Assembly: GCA_001510575.1 (NCBI GenBank)
Contig: LNGK01000007.1
Span: 558,001-622,000 of the forward strand
Direction of reading: 5' to 3'
From: Knoxdaviesia capensis
Taxonomy: Eukaryota; Ascomycota; Sordariomycetes; Microascales; Gondwanamycetaceae
Length of the DNA stretch: 64,000 nt
Position numbers and translations under genes: made by a program. Within the stretch, counting starts at the first letter, position 1. The number at the start of each line of letters is the position of its first letter. Shown piece after piece: positions 23,119 through 32,521 of this stretch. The notes below the pieces were generated by a model, which did not search any database, was not told the origin of the DNA, and was given only the letters and a program-made list of their open reading frames with translations.

Positions 23119-25816
23119 TGCGATCAATGTCGAATTCGTAAGGTAAGCTGCCTCTGGTAGATTGGAAATCTCCAAAATGTAGTTTGGAATGAGGTGTTCA
23201 AACCCCAATGAGCCAAGAGCCATACTCCTATTCTCCATGCTGGCTCTTTGCTTTCAAGCGTGGATGCACCGATAATGAATGATCCGACCAAGTTATGAGG
23301 CCCCGGGCTACATGCTTGGTCTTGACATAGACGAACCTTCCAAGCTGAGTGTGGATGGGAGCGGCTCTACCGACTGATGGATTGGCACCGCCCCGAGAGG
23401 CGATGTTAAATAAGCCCAGAGAAGCGGTTCATTGCTAACTCATACCTACTTTCATAGATCCGATGTGACCGTACATCACCATGTGCGAATTGTCGCATCG
23501 CCAGTCGCACTTGCAGCTCAACTGGAATTGGACACAAACCCAAGGAGCAGCGCCAGCGTGTCCTCATCTCGGAAACATAGTATGTGGAATACACTGCTCA
23601 CCCAAATTTCTTGCTTGTGGTTGTGTTGTTGCTCGACGGGCCGAAATCTGACAAATGCTGACCTCTGCTGTCTAGTGAGCGAAAGATAGACCGTATCGAT
23701 GAGCGACTCGGAAGTATCGAGGACCTTCTGCGTGCTCTGTCTACCCCCAGCAAATCATCTCACGCTGGTTCATCTTCCGTTGGAACTTCCGCTTCTCCCG
23801 CTCGGCTCTTTGTCCCCAGCCCAGCTGGAGCCTCAACCGCCGAGGTCTCACGAATATGCAACTTTTGCAACACGTACTGTTCGGCGTCCATGAAGGGCCC
23901 ATGCCGACAACGGACAGCCTGTAAAGAAATCCATGGGAGCATTGGACACATCCCTCGCCACGACCCCAGCCCCGGGCAGCGGACCGATGATGCTGGTACA
24001 AGTGCGTCTGAGTCTATCCGATATCATCGCCGCCTCGAGCAGCCTGACGATGAAGACGACGACGAAGATAACGCCGAGGACAGCGATGAAATGGCCGGCC
24101 CAGATGCAGTAGCTGATGATTCTCGATTCGAGGGTGATTCATCACTGCAGGCTCACTCGAAGTTTGTCAGTGAGTTCTTGGAAGAAGCAGTTCGCCGGAG
24201 CTCGCTCAAGGATTCTAGCCCCAAGATGTTCGCTACGCTGGCTGGGCTGCGCCGGCTTGTTCAGTTGCAGTCTCGCGAGAAAACAAGCCTGGAGATGCGG
24301 TTCGCCCGTGCTATCCCTCTTCAAGTCGGAGGGCTGTCGAAGTTGCCTATGCCCCCTTTGGCTGCGGTTGACGATTTGTTGTCACGGGCAAAGCGTATGT
24401 TTGGAGAGTTGACCCTATGTCCCCCCTTTGCTGTCTCTCAGACCCCCGAATCTGCGTCTATGTATCGATCTTTTTCTTTAACAGTCTACCGTTCCTTTCC
24501 TTCTCACCAACATAGCTTCGTCATCGCCTTACGTGCCCATGGACACGCCCATGCTTCTTTTTAGCCTTGCCAGTAGTTCTCTAAGATACGACGAATTCCT
24601 AGATATGTGCCGCCGAGTGTATTACTCGTCCGAGGAGATCACCATGGCAATGTTCATTATCGTCAATGTCGGATTATACAATGGGTTCGCCGAGTTGAGC
24701 TATGTTACAGCAACAGCAGAGGCTCCATCGAAGCATAACTATACGGAGTGTTTCAACCTCTGCCGCACGAACATTGAAACGGCATTGTCGAACCTGCCAC
24801 TACTCGTGCCGGCTCGGCCAGATAATATTATTGCTCTTCTTCTCGGGGTGAGTCTCCAATCTCGGTGTCGTGGTGGTGTTACCTGTTCTACGTGCAGTAC
24901 ATGTTTCGGCTTATCGCAACCGGCTGTTGAACTGGATAGGCTCCAGACCACTAACCACGGGTATTGGAACCAAATCCATATATAGGCATCATATGCTATT
25001 GACATCTCGAAAGCATCCATCGCCTTCCACCTCATTGTTGCTGCTAGCCAACTCTGCAAGACATTGGGATACCACCGAATAAAAAATCCCACCAGTGCTG
25101 ACACTCCACGCCGCATCCTCTTTTGGCACGTCTACTCAATTGAGAAAGCCCTGGCCTTGCGCCTTGGACGTGCTTCGACTATCCAGGACTGGGATGTCTC
25201 GACTCCAGTGATGACTGATATTGATGCGAGCCAGCATCCTCAGGTGACCTTCCTGACCAGCTGGGCGCGCCAGTCGGAAATCCAGGATAAAATATACACT
25301 ATGTTGTAAGTTGTCCAGATTATGTGGATGGAGTGGGGTATATCTATGCATTTATATATCTAACAAGTCGAACAGATATAGCCCGGGCGCAATCAACAAG
25401 CCACCACACGAGATCGGGCCTATTGCTCTCGAAATTGCTAAAGAACTGGAAGTCCTGATCGAGAGCACAAAAGGACGAGATGAGGTGATCAATGATTTTG
25501 GGGAAACAGCATCGCGACATATTGCAGAACTCGTTGTTGAGTGTGACATTATTTCTTTGCATTCAAATCTCACACTGGCATACCGTGCAGTTCCACCACC
25601 ACCAGGATCGTCCAACCAGTTCAGCCCCCATTGCATCGAAGTGGCACGAAATACGATGAATCTGTACAGAAACTCACTGGGTTCCGCCCACGTTGGTTCT
25701 TTCTTGAAGGCGGTCTACATTCATTGGTAAGTGACAAGTATTTGAGAAATCGAAGCCTAGGTACTGGCGCAGACTCCGATAGTAATAACAGAGCGAATCG
25801 CCAATATCGCCATGAA

Positions 25817-25858
<42 letters not shown>

Positions 25859-26415
25859 TGCATTATTAACACTGGTAACCCGGACGCCGTGCTCTTCATT
25901 CTAGGTCCATCATGTTGACGCCATTCTCTCCCTTCTTCGTTGTTCTCTGCCACATCATTGAAACCGGAAATCTCGAGGATCTCCAGCTGCTGGACGACTT
26001 CACCACTTCCCTGAAGCTCACCACAGAACACTCAGAATCCGTGGAACAGCTGTATAAGTTGTGTATCATGATGTGCAACGTGGCCCGTATGTATTTGGAT
26101 GCGAAAGCGCAGCAGCTGGCGGACGAAAGTATGGCCCCGATTGGGGACGAGTTTGAGATGTACCTCACGGCCCTCGGGTTGATGCCGCATGAAACCGGAG
26201 CCGCCACCATGAACTTCACCAACATTGCGCCACAGCCAGTGGGAACCGGACAACAACATCCAGAGGTGCCGTTCCCAACCGTCAATCCTAACCCTCATCC
26301 GCCGTCAGAGGTTCCGTCGCAGCTGGCCGGCTGGTATTCGGGAAACCAATACGTAATGGGGTTGCTGGAAACCGACCTGCCGGGATTCGATTCTATGAGT
26401 ATGTCGTTTGATTAA
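23119..26415 (+). CDS. Zn2Cys6 fungal-specific transcription factor (5' end not resolved)
   Basis: Recognisable exons are 23119-23142, 23458-23579, 23676-24394, 24516-24847, 24986-25305, 25376-25726 and 25905-26415, about 792 codons, all joining in frame. The DNA-binding cluster spans the first two exons with ideal Cys spacing (C-x2-C-x6-C-x5-C-x2-C-x6-C; CDQCRIRK then IRCDRTSPCANCRIASRTC). A linker and short coiled coil follow (ERKIDRIDERLGSIEDLL), then an acidic segment, then the middle homology region (DEFLDMCRRVYYSSEE, DISKASIAFHLIVAASQLCKTLGYH, RRILFWHVYSIEKALALRLGR). Known role: nuclear regulator binding CGG-containing sites. The initiating exon lies upstream; ATG 22051 is a candidate. 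The stretch 23860-23950 adds a second Cys-rich segment and may be an unrecognised intron. The last intron carries a GA microsatellite. Targets unknown. Confidence 0.85.
25820..25854. repeat. (GA)n microsatellite in an intron of the Zn2Cys6 gene
   Basis: About 17 GA units in the 178-bp intron 25727-25904, between the W-codon exon and the final exon of the transcription factor. It may vary in length between strains without changing the protein. Confidence 0.9.
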
Positions 26416-26702
26416 GTGGTTTTGGAATAGACGATAGACGCGATTCTAAGTGTCGCAGTGTATCGAAAAAAAATGGGTTGAATTGGCGCACTTGGGGGGG
26501 GGGTTGTGTGTTTGCAAGGCTGTAAAATCTGCCTTTTTTGCCCAGATTTTGGATATTTCCTGAACACAATTAGACATTTACAGATTGACCGTGAATTCTT
26601 CTGTTTAGAAAATGGCATGCCGGATGTTTGTATGAGAGGCGTATTATTGCTGGTGAAGAACGTTTGGACGCAGACAACGAGGGGATGAAGGAAACATATA
26701 AA

Positions 26703-27314
26703 TCAATCTGTTGGAAACCTTGGATCGTATTTCTCATAGTCATCAAGGTCCGAGTCGCTGTCAACTTGGCTTCCTGTCGCATGAATATCCTCGTTGGTCT
26801 CTATGCCTGGAGCTGAATCTGCTACACTCCGCGGGTTGGCGGTTGGCGGGTCTGAGCCGCCGTTCCCAGACGGCTTGAAGGATGCCTTGAAGCCTGTCCT
26901 CTTGAACCCGCCCTTTTTGAACCCGGTAGATCCAGTTGCTTCGGTTACAGGCCCGGTAGAGCTACCGGCGGCATCACCCAGTTTGATGCTGACGATACCG
27001 TCGCTCTTGGCCTCGGCCTTACGGGCACGCGCCACGGCGTTAGGGTCACGCACCATGGCCTTCATGTCCTTCATGCGCTGGCGATGGCTGTGATCATAAC
27101 TGCCCAAGTGAGCTTCATATTCATTCATGCGTGAATAGCCCTTCGAGCACAGCTGACAGTAGAATGACTGCAGGGCTTCTCGCGCGGACGAGGTCTGTGC
27201 AGGGGGAAGGGTGTGGTGACGCTGGATAGAATAAGTTAGGGACGTCATGATCTGTGGGAGGTTATTGCATAGCAGATACAGAGATATAGGAGATGGGGAA
27301 CGTACTGGGGCCAT
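26703..27314 (-). CDS. Small C2H2 (U1-type) zinc-finger protein
   Basis: With a 54-bp intron (CCA|GTACGT...CCCACAG|ATC; exons 27314-27306 and 27251-26703) the product is about 185 residues. One C2H2 finger of the spaced U1 type is clear: Cys35, Cys38, His51 and His57 in FYCQLCSKGYSRMNEYEAHL followed by GSYDHSHRQR. This matches fingers in GPATCH8/ZNF804-like proteins, often linked to RNA or splicing factors. After it come a basic helix (MKDMKAMVRDPNAVARARKAEAK) and a Gly/Lys/Phe-rich stretch with repeats of the form GFKKGGFKRTGFKASFK. The C-terminus is acidic (DSDSDLDDYEKYDPRFPTD). The intron is a multiple of three, so an unspliced reading is also open, but good splice sites favour removal. 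Function is not established; nuclear RNA-related activity is an inference from the finger type. Confidence 0.75.
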   Translation of the reverse strand: MAPVRSPSPISLYLLCNNLPQIMTSLTYSIQRHHTLPPAQTSSAREALQSFYCQLCSKGYSRMNEYEAHLGSYDHSHRQRMKDMKAMVRDPNAVARARKAEAKSDGIVSIKLGDAAGSSTGPVTEATGSTGFKKGGFKRTGFKASFKPSGNGGSDPPTANPRSVADSAPGIETNEDIHATGSQVDSDSDLDDYEKYDPRFPTD

Positions 27315-27889
27315 GTTGAAGCGAGATGAAGCCACTATTTGGTAGAAATATGGGAATATCAGGAGGATGATGAGCAGGGAAGAAAGCTACAAAAAAACCC
27401 CCCCGAAACGAAAAAAGCCAGCAAAATGAACCCGCTACGAGATTGCCTGGGGAAAATACAAGCAAGCGCTTGGCCTATCATACTCCCAGCCAGCAAATCG
27501 ATTTGGGCACCAAATCAAAGGTATCTACGGGATTGAATGATACGGAAGCTCTGAAGCGCGAGTTTTCTGATCATTACAACTTTTTTTTTCAATGCGATCA
27601 GTCGTCCTCTTTAGGGAAATGAACATTGGTAACCGGCCATGATTTCGTGAAGTCAGAGTGAATCCACCATAACCACAGCGTATCGATGCCCTATAAATCA
27701 TTAGTCTCAGCACTATACAGTATATACCAACCCAGGTTTCAACCCACACACTCATCCGCCTCGAAATATGATGTGACATTCCAACATAAAAAAACAATAT
27801 TCACTTCTCGTTTGTCTCTATACACCCAGCTATCGCTCATAAGGGCGTGGTTCATTCATCGGGCTCTGTGATAATCTCAGAAAACGCAG

Positions 27890-28428
27890 CTACAGCCGTT
27901 TTGGGGTCACCTCATAGAAATCTTCCTCGTCAAACACTTCATCAGGTCCAGGCGTTCCTCCCCGCCCTGGAGGAGTGGAGGGCAATGCAGTCGGTACAGG
28001 ATCTACCAGAGGTCCTCCATTGTTTGTTGTTGACATGGCCGGATCGGCTGTTGTTGGTACCGTGAGAACCTCACGAGAAGTGTCCTCTGGGTGAGCTCCA
28101 GTATCAAGTGATTGGCTAACACCAAGGATGCCGTCAATGTCATCTGTAAAAGAGGACACTTTTCTCTCGGTGAGCCATTCCCCCCGCTGCTTCGCCAGCG
28201 CCGTTTTATGTCCAGCCTTCTCGACCATGGCTAAGGCATCAAGAAACTTTGCCTTTGGGAACAGGTCATCCAGCCATAATTGGTAGAATGATAGGAGCCG
28301 GGCAGCATCTGAAAATTCGTGGCCCTTGCCCTTCAGTCGCAAGTTCCGGGCTCGCCTGCGGAGCTTCGGGATTCCGGCATCGGACAGAAGTCTGGAGAAT
28401 ATGACGATAGAGAGTGTTAGAGTTTGAA

Positions 28429-28462
<34 letters not shown>

Positions 28463-28738
28463 AAGAGAGAGAGAGAAGGTGATTGTTGTTGCAACACACA
28501 AGGCCTACCTGGATTCGTCGAGCTTGATAGCTGGAGTCCGAGCTCGCTTGTGTAGTGGTACTTCTGAGTCGAGACCGAGGCCATCGCCATGTTTCTCTGC
28601 CGCCTGTGCATCCGTCTTATGCTTTGGGTTCAATTCTGGCACGTCGTCGTCCCATTCAAAGGCATAGTCGTCGAAATCGTAGTCGTCAAGATCGCCGACA
28701 TTATGAGCTGGCGCGGATTTCGGTTGTGGCACTGGCAT
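27890..28738 (-). CDS. csm3: Replication fork protection complex subunit Csm3/Swi3 (TIPIN family)
   Basis: Two exons (28738-28509 and 28391-27890; TCCAG|GTAGGC...CTCCAG|ACTT) give about 243 residues. The N-terminus is acidic (DLDDYDFDDYAFEWDDD). The Swi3 domain follows at about residues 77-160: RLLSDAGIPKLRRRA, KGKGHEFSDAARLLSFYQLW and LFPKAKFLDALAMVEKAGHK, which are hallmark Csm3/Swi3 sequences. The tail is Pro/Thr-rich and ends FDEEDFYEVTPKRL. Known role: with Tof1/Swi1 it travels with the replisome, stabilises stalled forks and supports S-phase checkpoint signalling and sister cohesion. The ATG at 28738 is chosen because the longer upstream frame is hydrophobic and leader-like. The intron holds a 30-bp GT microsatellite. 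It is divergent from the complex I gene, sharing about 570 bp of promoter DNA. Confidence 0.9.
28431..28460. repeat. (GT)15 microsatellite in the csm3 intron
   Basis: Fifteen GT units on the + strand (CA-rich in the transcript), followed closely by a short GA run. The position inside the 117-bp intron, about 40 bases from the acceptor, puts it across the likely branch-point region. Confidence 0.9.
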
Positions 28739-29309
28739 TGCTTCCGGTGTAGAAAAGGATGTTTGCAGGAGGTGGAGGTATAGAAACGGTTGCAAAGAGA
28801 GAGGGAGAAAATCAGATAAAGGCAAGGCGACGAAGTTAAGTTGGTATCACAACGTCACGAATATATTTGGGTGTTGACTGACTGGAGGAATGGAGAAGGA
28901 GGTTTGGACAAACAGTTGATTGATTTCTGGAGCCGACACGCGTGTCGACGCGTTTCCTGTAAAGTGGTACTGACCTGACTACTGAATGTGGCTGAAAGCG
29001 TGGCGCTAAACTTCTTTTTTTCTTCTATTTCGGTGTGTGGCGTGAGCAGTTTTTTTCGGGGCCGGACTTTTCAGGTGGGATCAAGGATAATTGGCCAATG
29101 GGAAGAGCCCAATTCAAGAGTTACTGTCTATCACCTTCAATTCAAATCCAGAAAGACTGTTCTTCAAAGACTCAAACCACCCGATATCGTCAACCTGTCA
29201 CTCGTCATTTCAACCCGATCACCAGCACGATCCAGTTTCCTAAGACTCCTACGCCTTCACCTTCTCATATATATCCCGACATTCCAGGGCTATTTGCCCA
29301 TTCGGAAGC

Positions 29310-30179
29310 ATGGCTAGCACTTCGACGCAGACGTTCATTCCCAGCAAGGTCGTCAAGACCGACTACCCGGTAGGTCCTGAGCTCCCTTATCGAGGAATCT
29401 GGTGCGGACAGTGGCCAAACTACTCCATGGCCTGCATGACTGCTGACATTTACTTTGTTTTTGCTTCTCGATACAGCTTATAGACAATGACCCGTATGAG
29501 TTCCCCTTTGTGTTAACCGTCCGTTTGAGAGCTGCCCGGCTAACGAATAACTTTCAACCTTTGATGATGTTATTTTGATTATAGGCACTTTAAGCGAGTA
29601 GTCGGATACGCCCGATCCTCAGATTATGCCTACGGCGCACTTGCAGCGGCATTTGCTCCCGGTGCTCTTATATTTATGGAGAAGTTCTCGCCGTCTTTTG
29701 TCGGAAAGGGTGGCTTCCCACCAGCCCTGCGACTCGTCAGCGCCATTGGTGTCACTGGAGGTTTTCTCTACTTCTACCAAAGATCAGCTCGTAAGGACCC
29801 CTCCCATGTCCTTCCTCCTCTACCCATTCCGTGTATGGCGGCTTGCACATGCAGTAATTCCCTCCACTCCGAGCTAACCACTGGCGCGCTTTACACAGTT
29901 CGGTTTTACGGAGCAACCGAGAACGCCCGCGAAGTCGAGATGGACATGCGCGAGATGGTCGCCAAGGTTAAGGCAGGAGAACCTTTGTACGGCGAGAGCA
30001 AATTGTCGCCGCATATTCAGGGCGTTGCCGCGCGGCAATCGCGGTATTCTGCCCTATTCATGGGCACTATCCCCTGGTTCAACTTCGTCAACCACAACCA
30101 GCACGGTGTTGACACAGCGAAGTACTATCGCCAGGCAGAGAAGGAGCTGGCAGCTGAGCAGTCAGCCAAGAGCTCGTGA
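29310..30179 (+). CDS. nuo-21: Mitochondrial complex I 21 kDa-type subunit (NUO-21 family)
   Basis: Four exons (29310-29369, 29477-29493, 29585-29790, 29899-30179) give about 187 residues. One exon is only 17 bases (codons for LIDNDP). Borders: CCG|gtaggt...atacag|CTT, CC|gtatga...attatag|G, GCTC|gtaagg...cacag|TT. Family features are the start leading to KVVKTDYPLIDNDPHFKRVVGYARSSDY, two hydrophobic segments (AYGALAAAFAPGALIFM and LRLVSAIGVTGGFLYFY), then RFYGATENAREVEMDMREMVAKVKAG and a conserved C-terminus (HIQGVAARQSRYSALFMGTIPWFNFVNH). Known role: accessory subunit of NADH:ubiquinone oxidoreductase in the inner mitochondrial membrane of fungi. The third intron is also open in frame, but removing it restores the family sequence QRSALRFYG. 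Confidence 0.9.
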
Positions 30180-30859
30180 ACCCCACAGGGCCTTTCTACA
30201 GCACACGCTGAACGGACCGATATGGCCCAACTTCCATCTGGTCATTCATCAAGCGATTGCACAGGCGACTTGTATATCCGTTCCGAGATGATTTGCTGTG
30301 GTATTAATTCATAGATGAGTCATTTATCTAGCTGGCTTGCTAGTACCGAACGCATGATATCGCCTTATTTTCCATCCACGGAGACGTCATAATTCCTTTT
30401 TGTTTCAAGTTTTGAGAGGGGCGGCGGGGGCGGCGCAATCAGAGCCGTGTCAACAGCTGCGATTTTCAAGTGCAGCATCGGGCTGTTCTCATCCAGGATT
30501 CAGGAGTTGAAGCCAGTGTACAATACATACGATGTGGGGCATAGTTTCCATAAGAGATCGTGTCATGCGTAAATAAATATATAACTGGATTCGCGTCGAA
30601 GTCTTCCCCGATATTCTTAGGTTCGGCTGAATGACAAGCTGTGGTTTGAGGCCCCAGTCAGCACCCGAAATCATCCGGCGTCCTCGCAGCGGACCCAGAA
30701 TAAGGAGACCATCAGCTCTCCGAGGGCCTCAAGACAAACCAGCACCTAAGGAAAGGCTCGCGGGAGGCAACCTCTTGTGGTCTGCCATCGACCAGATCAT
30801 CGATCACTTATTGGTCGGTGAAATGTTCATTTTGTTGTCATCATCGTCGTATCAAAGGT
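30180..30859. other. Intergenic: nuo-21 3' region
   Basis: This follows the complex I subunit stop codon and precedes the decayed GAR synthetase remnant. It contains a GGGGCGGCGGGGGCGGCGC tract near 30417. I see no gene; short ORFs on both strands look random. Confidence 0.4.
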
Positions 30860-32308
30860 TACAGGAGAGAAAGCGACTTTGCAGCAATGTCAGTGCGATA
30901 GAACAGCCGTCAAACCGTATCGGCTTGACTCCGGCATGCGCATTAGAGACGGCTTCTCGTAGGGTTGAGCCAGTCGCGGAAACAGAAAACACGCGTCGCC
31001 CCGGACAAAACGAGCTGCCGGTCGACGTAAGCGGTGCCGGCGTGGAAGATTTGAACATCTTGGGGAGGCAGGAGATCAGCAAGACGGGTCGTGAAGGTGT
31101 TTACCTTTTGGCGGAGGATGCATGACGATGGCCCCCCTTTGCTAAAGTCTGGCAAGAGATACCCGCCAGGTTCCACCGTGACGTTGCACGCGAGGTCCGA
31201 AGAGACGCCGATGGGGACATCTGAAAGACTCTGGTTTATGCGGGATACAAGAACCCGCGCGAGATCTGTGCCATGAAAAATTGATATCAAGGCCTGTGTC
31301 CGGGTCACCGAATCTGGCGTTGTACTCGATTATACCTTGGGACCAGAAGAGGTGAGCATGACCCCAGTAAAACAGCATGCCAACAAATTGACGTCCATCT
31401 GCCTCGAGCCCGCGGAACGTTGGTTGCAATATCAATCTCTCAATCTCCTCCATGTCGGTAGCACTGATAAACGGCACAGGGGCATAGATGCCCATGCCGC
31501 CGGTGTTGGGGACACAGTCGCTATCGTACGCGCGCTTGTGGTCTTGTCCTAGTGGAAGAGTTCGCGTTGTCTTGCCGTCGCTAAATGTCAACACGCTGAT
31601 TTCGTTTCCATCGATATACTCTTCGATAACCATAGAATCACTTGCTGATCCAAAATTTGTGGATCATGATCTCCTCAAGAGCACGGTGTGCACCTTGTTT
31701 GTCCACGGGGAGAACCACGCCCTTGCCTGCTGCCAAGCCGTCAAATTTGATCACCACTCGAAAGTCGAGACTCTCGAGGTATTGCTTAGCTTTGACGCAG
31801 CTATCAAATGTTTCAGAGGCAGCGGTAGGTATGCCATGTCTTCTCATAAAACCTTTGGCGAAGGCTTTGGAACCTTCAACCACGGCAGCCTCTCGACTCG
31901 GAGCAAAGCAAGGGATGCCACCTAAAAGAATGTATTTGATGAAGAACGATCTTAGTCTGGGAGGGCACGGGGTAAAACACACTGCCTCGGAAGTAGCCCT
32001 CAATGCCGTCCACCACTGCCTGGTCTGGCCCGGCGACCACAAGGCCAGCCAACTCCTGGGCGCCGCGAGGGGAGAAGCAGCCGAGGCTAATCATCGGCAG
32101 CCGTGTCGCTAACATTAGAATCTCAACTGCTGAGACGCTCTGTGCCGTCATTCCCAGGGACCACGTAGATGTGCTCGGATTGAAGGAGTTTCCCGGCAAG
32201 CGCGTGCTCCCGGCCACCACTGCCCACCAGAAAGACTGCTAGCGATCCAGCGATCACAGGTCCTACCGAGATGACATCCCCGATCCTGGTCGAGAAAAAG
32301 GCGGTCAC
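30860..32308 (-). pseudogene. Decayed GAR synthetase (phosphoribosylamine-glycine ligase) part of ADE5,7
   Basis: Pieces of the ATP-grasp enzyme appear in order on the minus strand but in different frames: LVGSGGREHALAGKLLQ and IYVVPGNDGT (near 32230), VVAGPDQAVVDGIEGYFRG (near 32010), then after a still recognisable intron (about 31918-31986) GIPCFAPSREAAVVEGSKAF and VVIKFDGLAAGKGVVLP, then MVIEEYIDGNEISVLTFSDGKT, DCVPNTGGMGIYAP and IIEYNARFGDPDT, then ALISIFHGTDLARVL and IFHAGTAYVDRQLV, and a last piece ending AGVKPIRFDG. In-frame stops follow GNDGT; single-base frameshifts occur near 31660, 31365 and 31330, with a 2-base deletion near 31310 and more near 30980. The AIR synthetase half normally fused to it is absent. 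Base composition is normal, so it is not RIP-mutated. The intact purine gene presumably lies elsewhere. Confidence 0.85.
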
Positions 32309-32521
32309 GGTTTAGCTCTAGAAGTAAGAGATGAAAGCTGAAGTGCACAGCTACACGTGATGTGTGTTGATGTGAGATATCCGAAAAGAGGATGCGTTCG
32401 GGGGAAAGTAAAGGGCTAAAGCCTATAAGTCCTGAAGTGTAGATATGTTTTACATGCTACTACCGTTAGCTAGAGAGGTACGTGAAGGAAGGAAGGTAAA
32501 TTAAAGGAGAGTACGTGATAT
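32309..32521. other. Short junction between pseudogene and transposon island
   Basis: Base composition shifts here from about 50% GC to AT-rich. Nothing recognisable is encoded. The first transposon boundary begins at about 32522. Confidence 0.4.
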
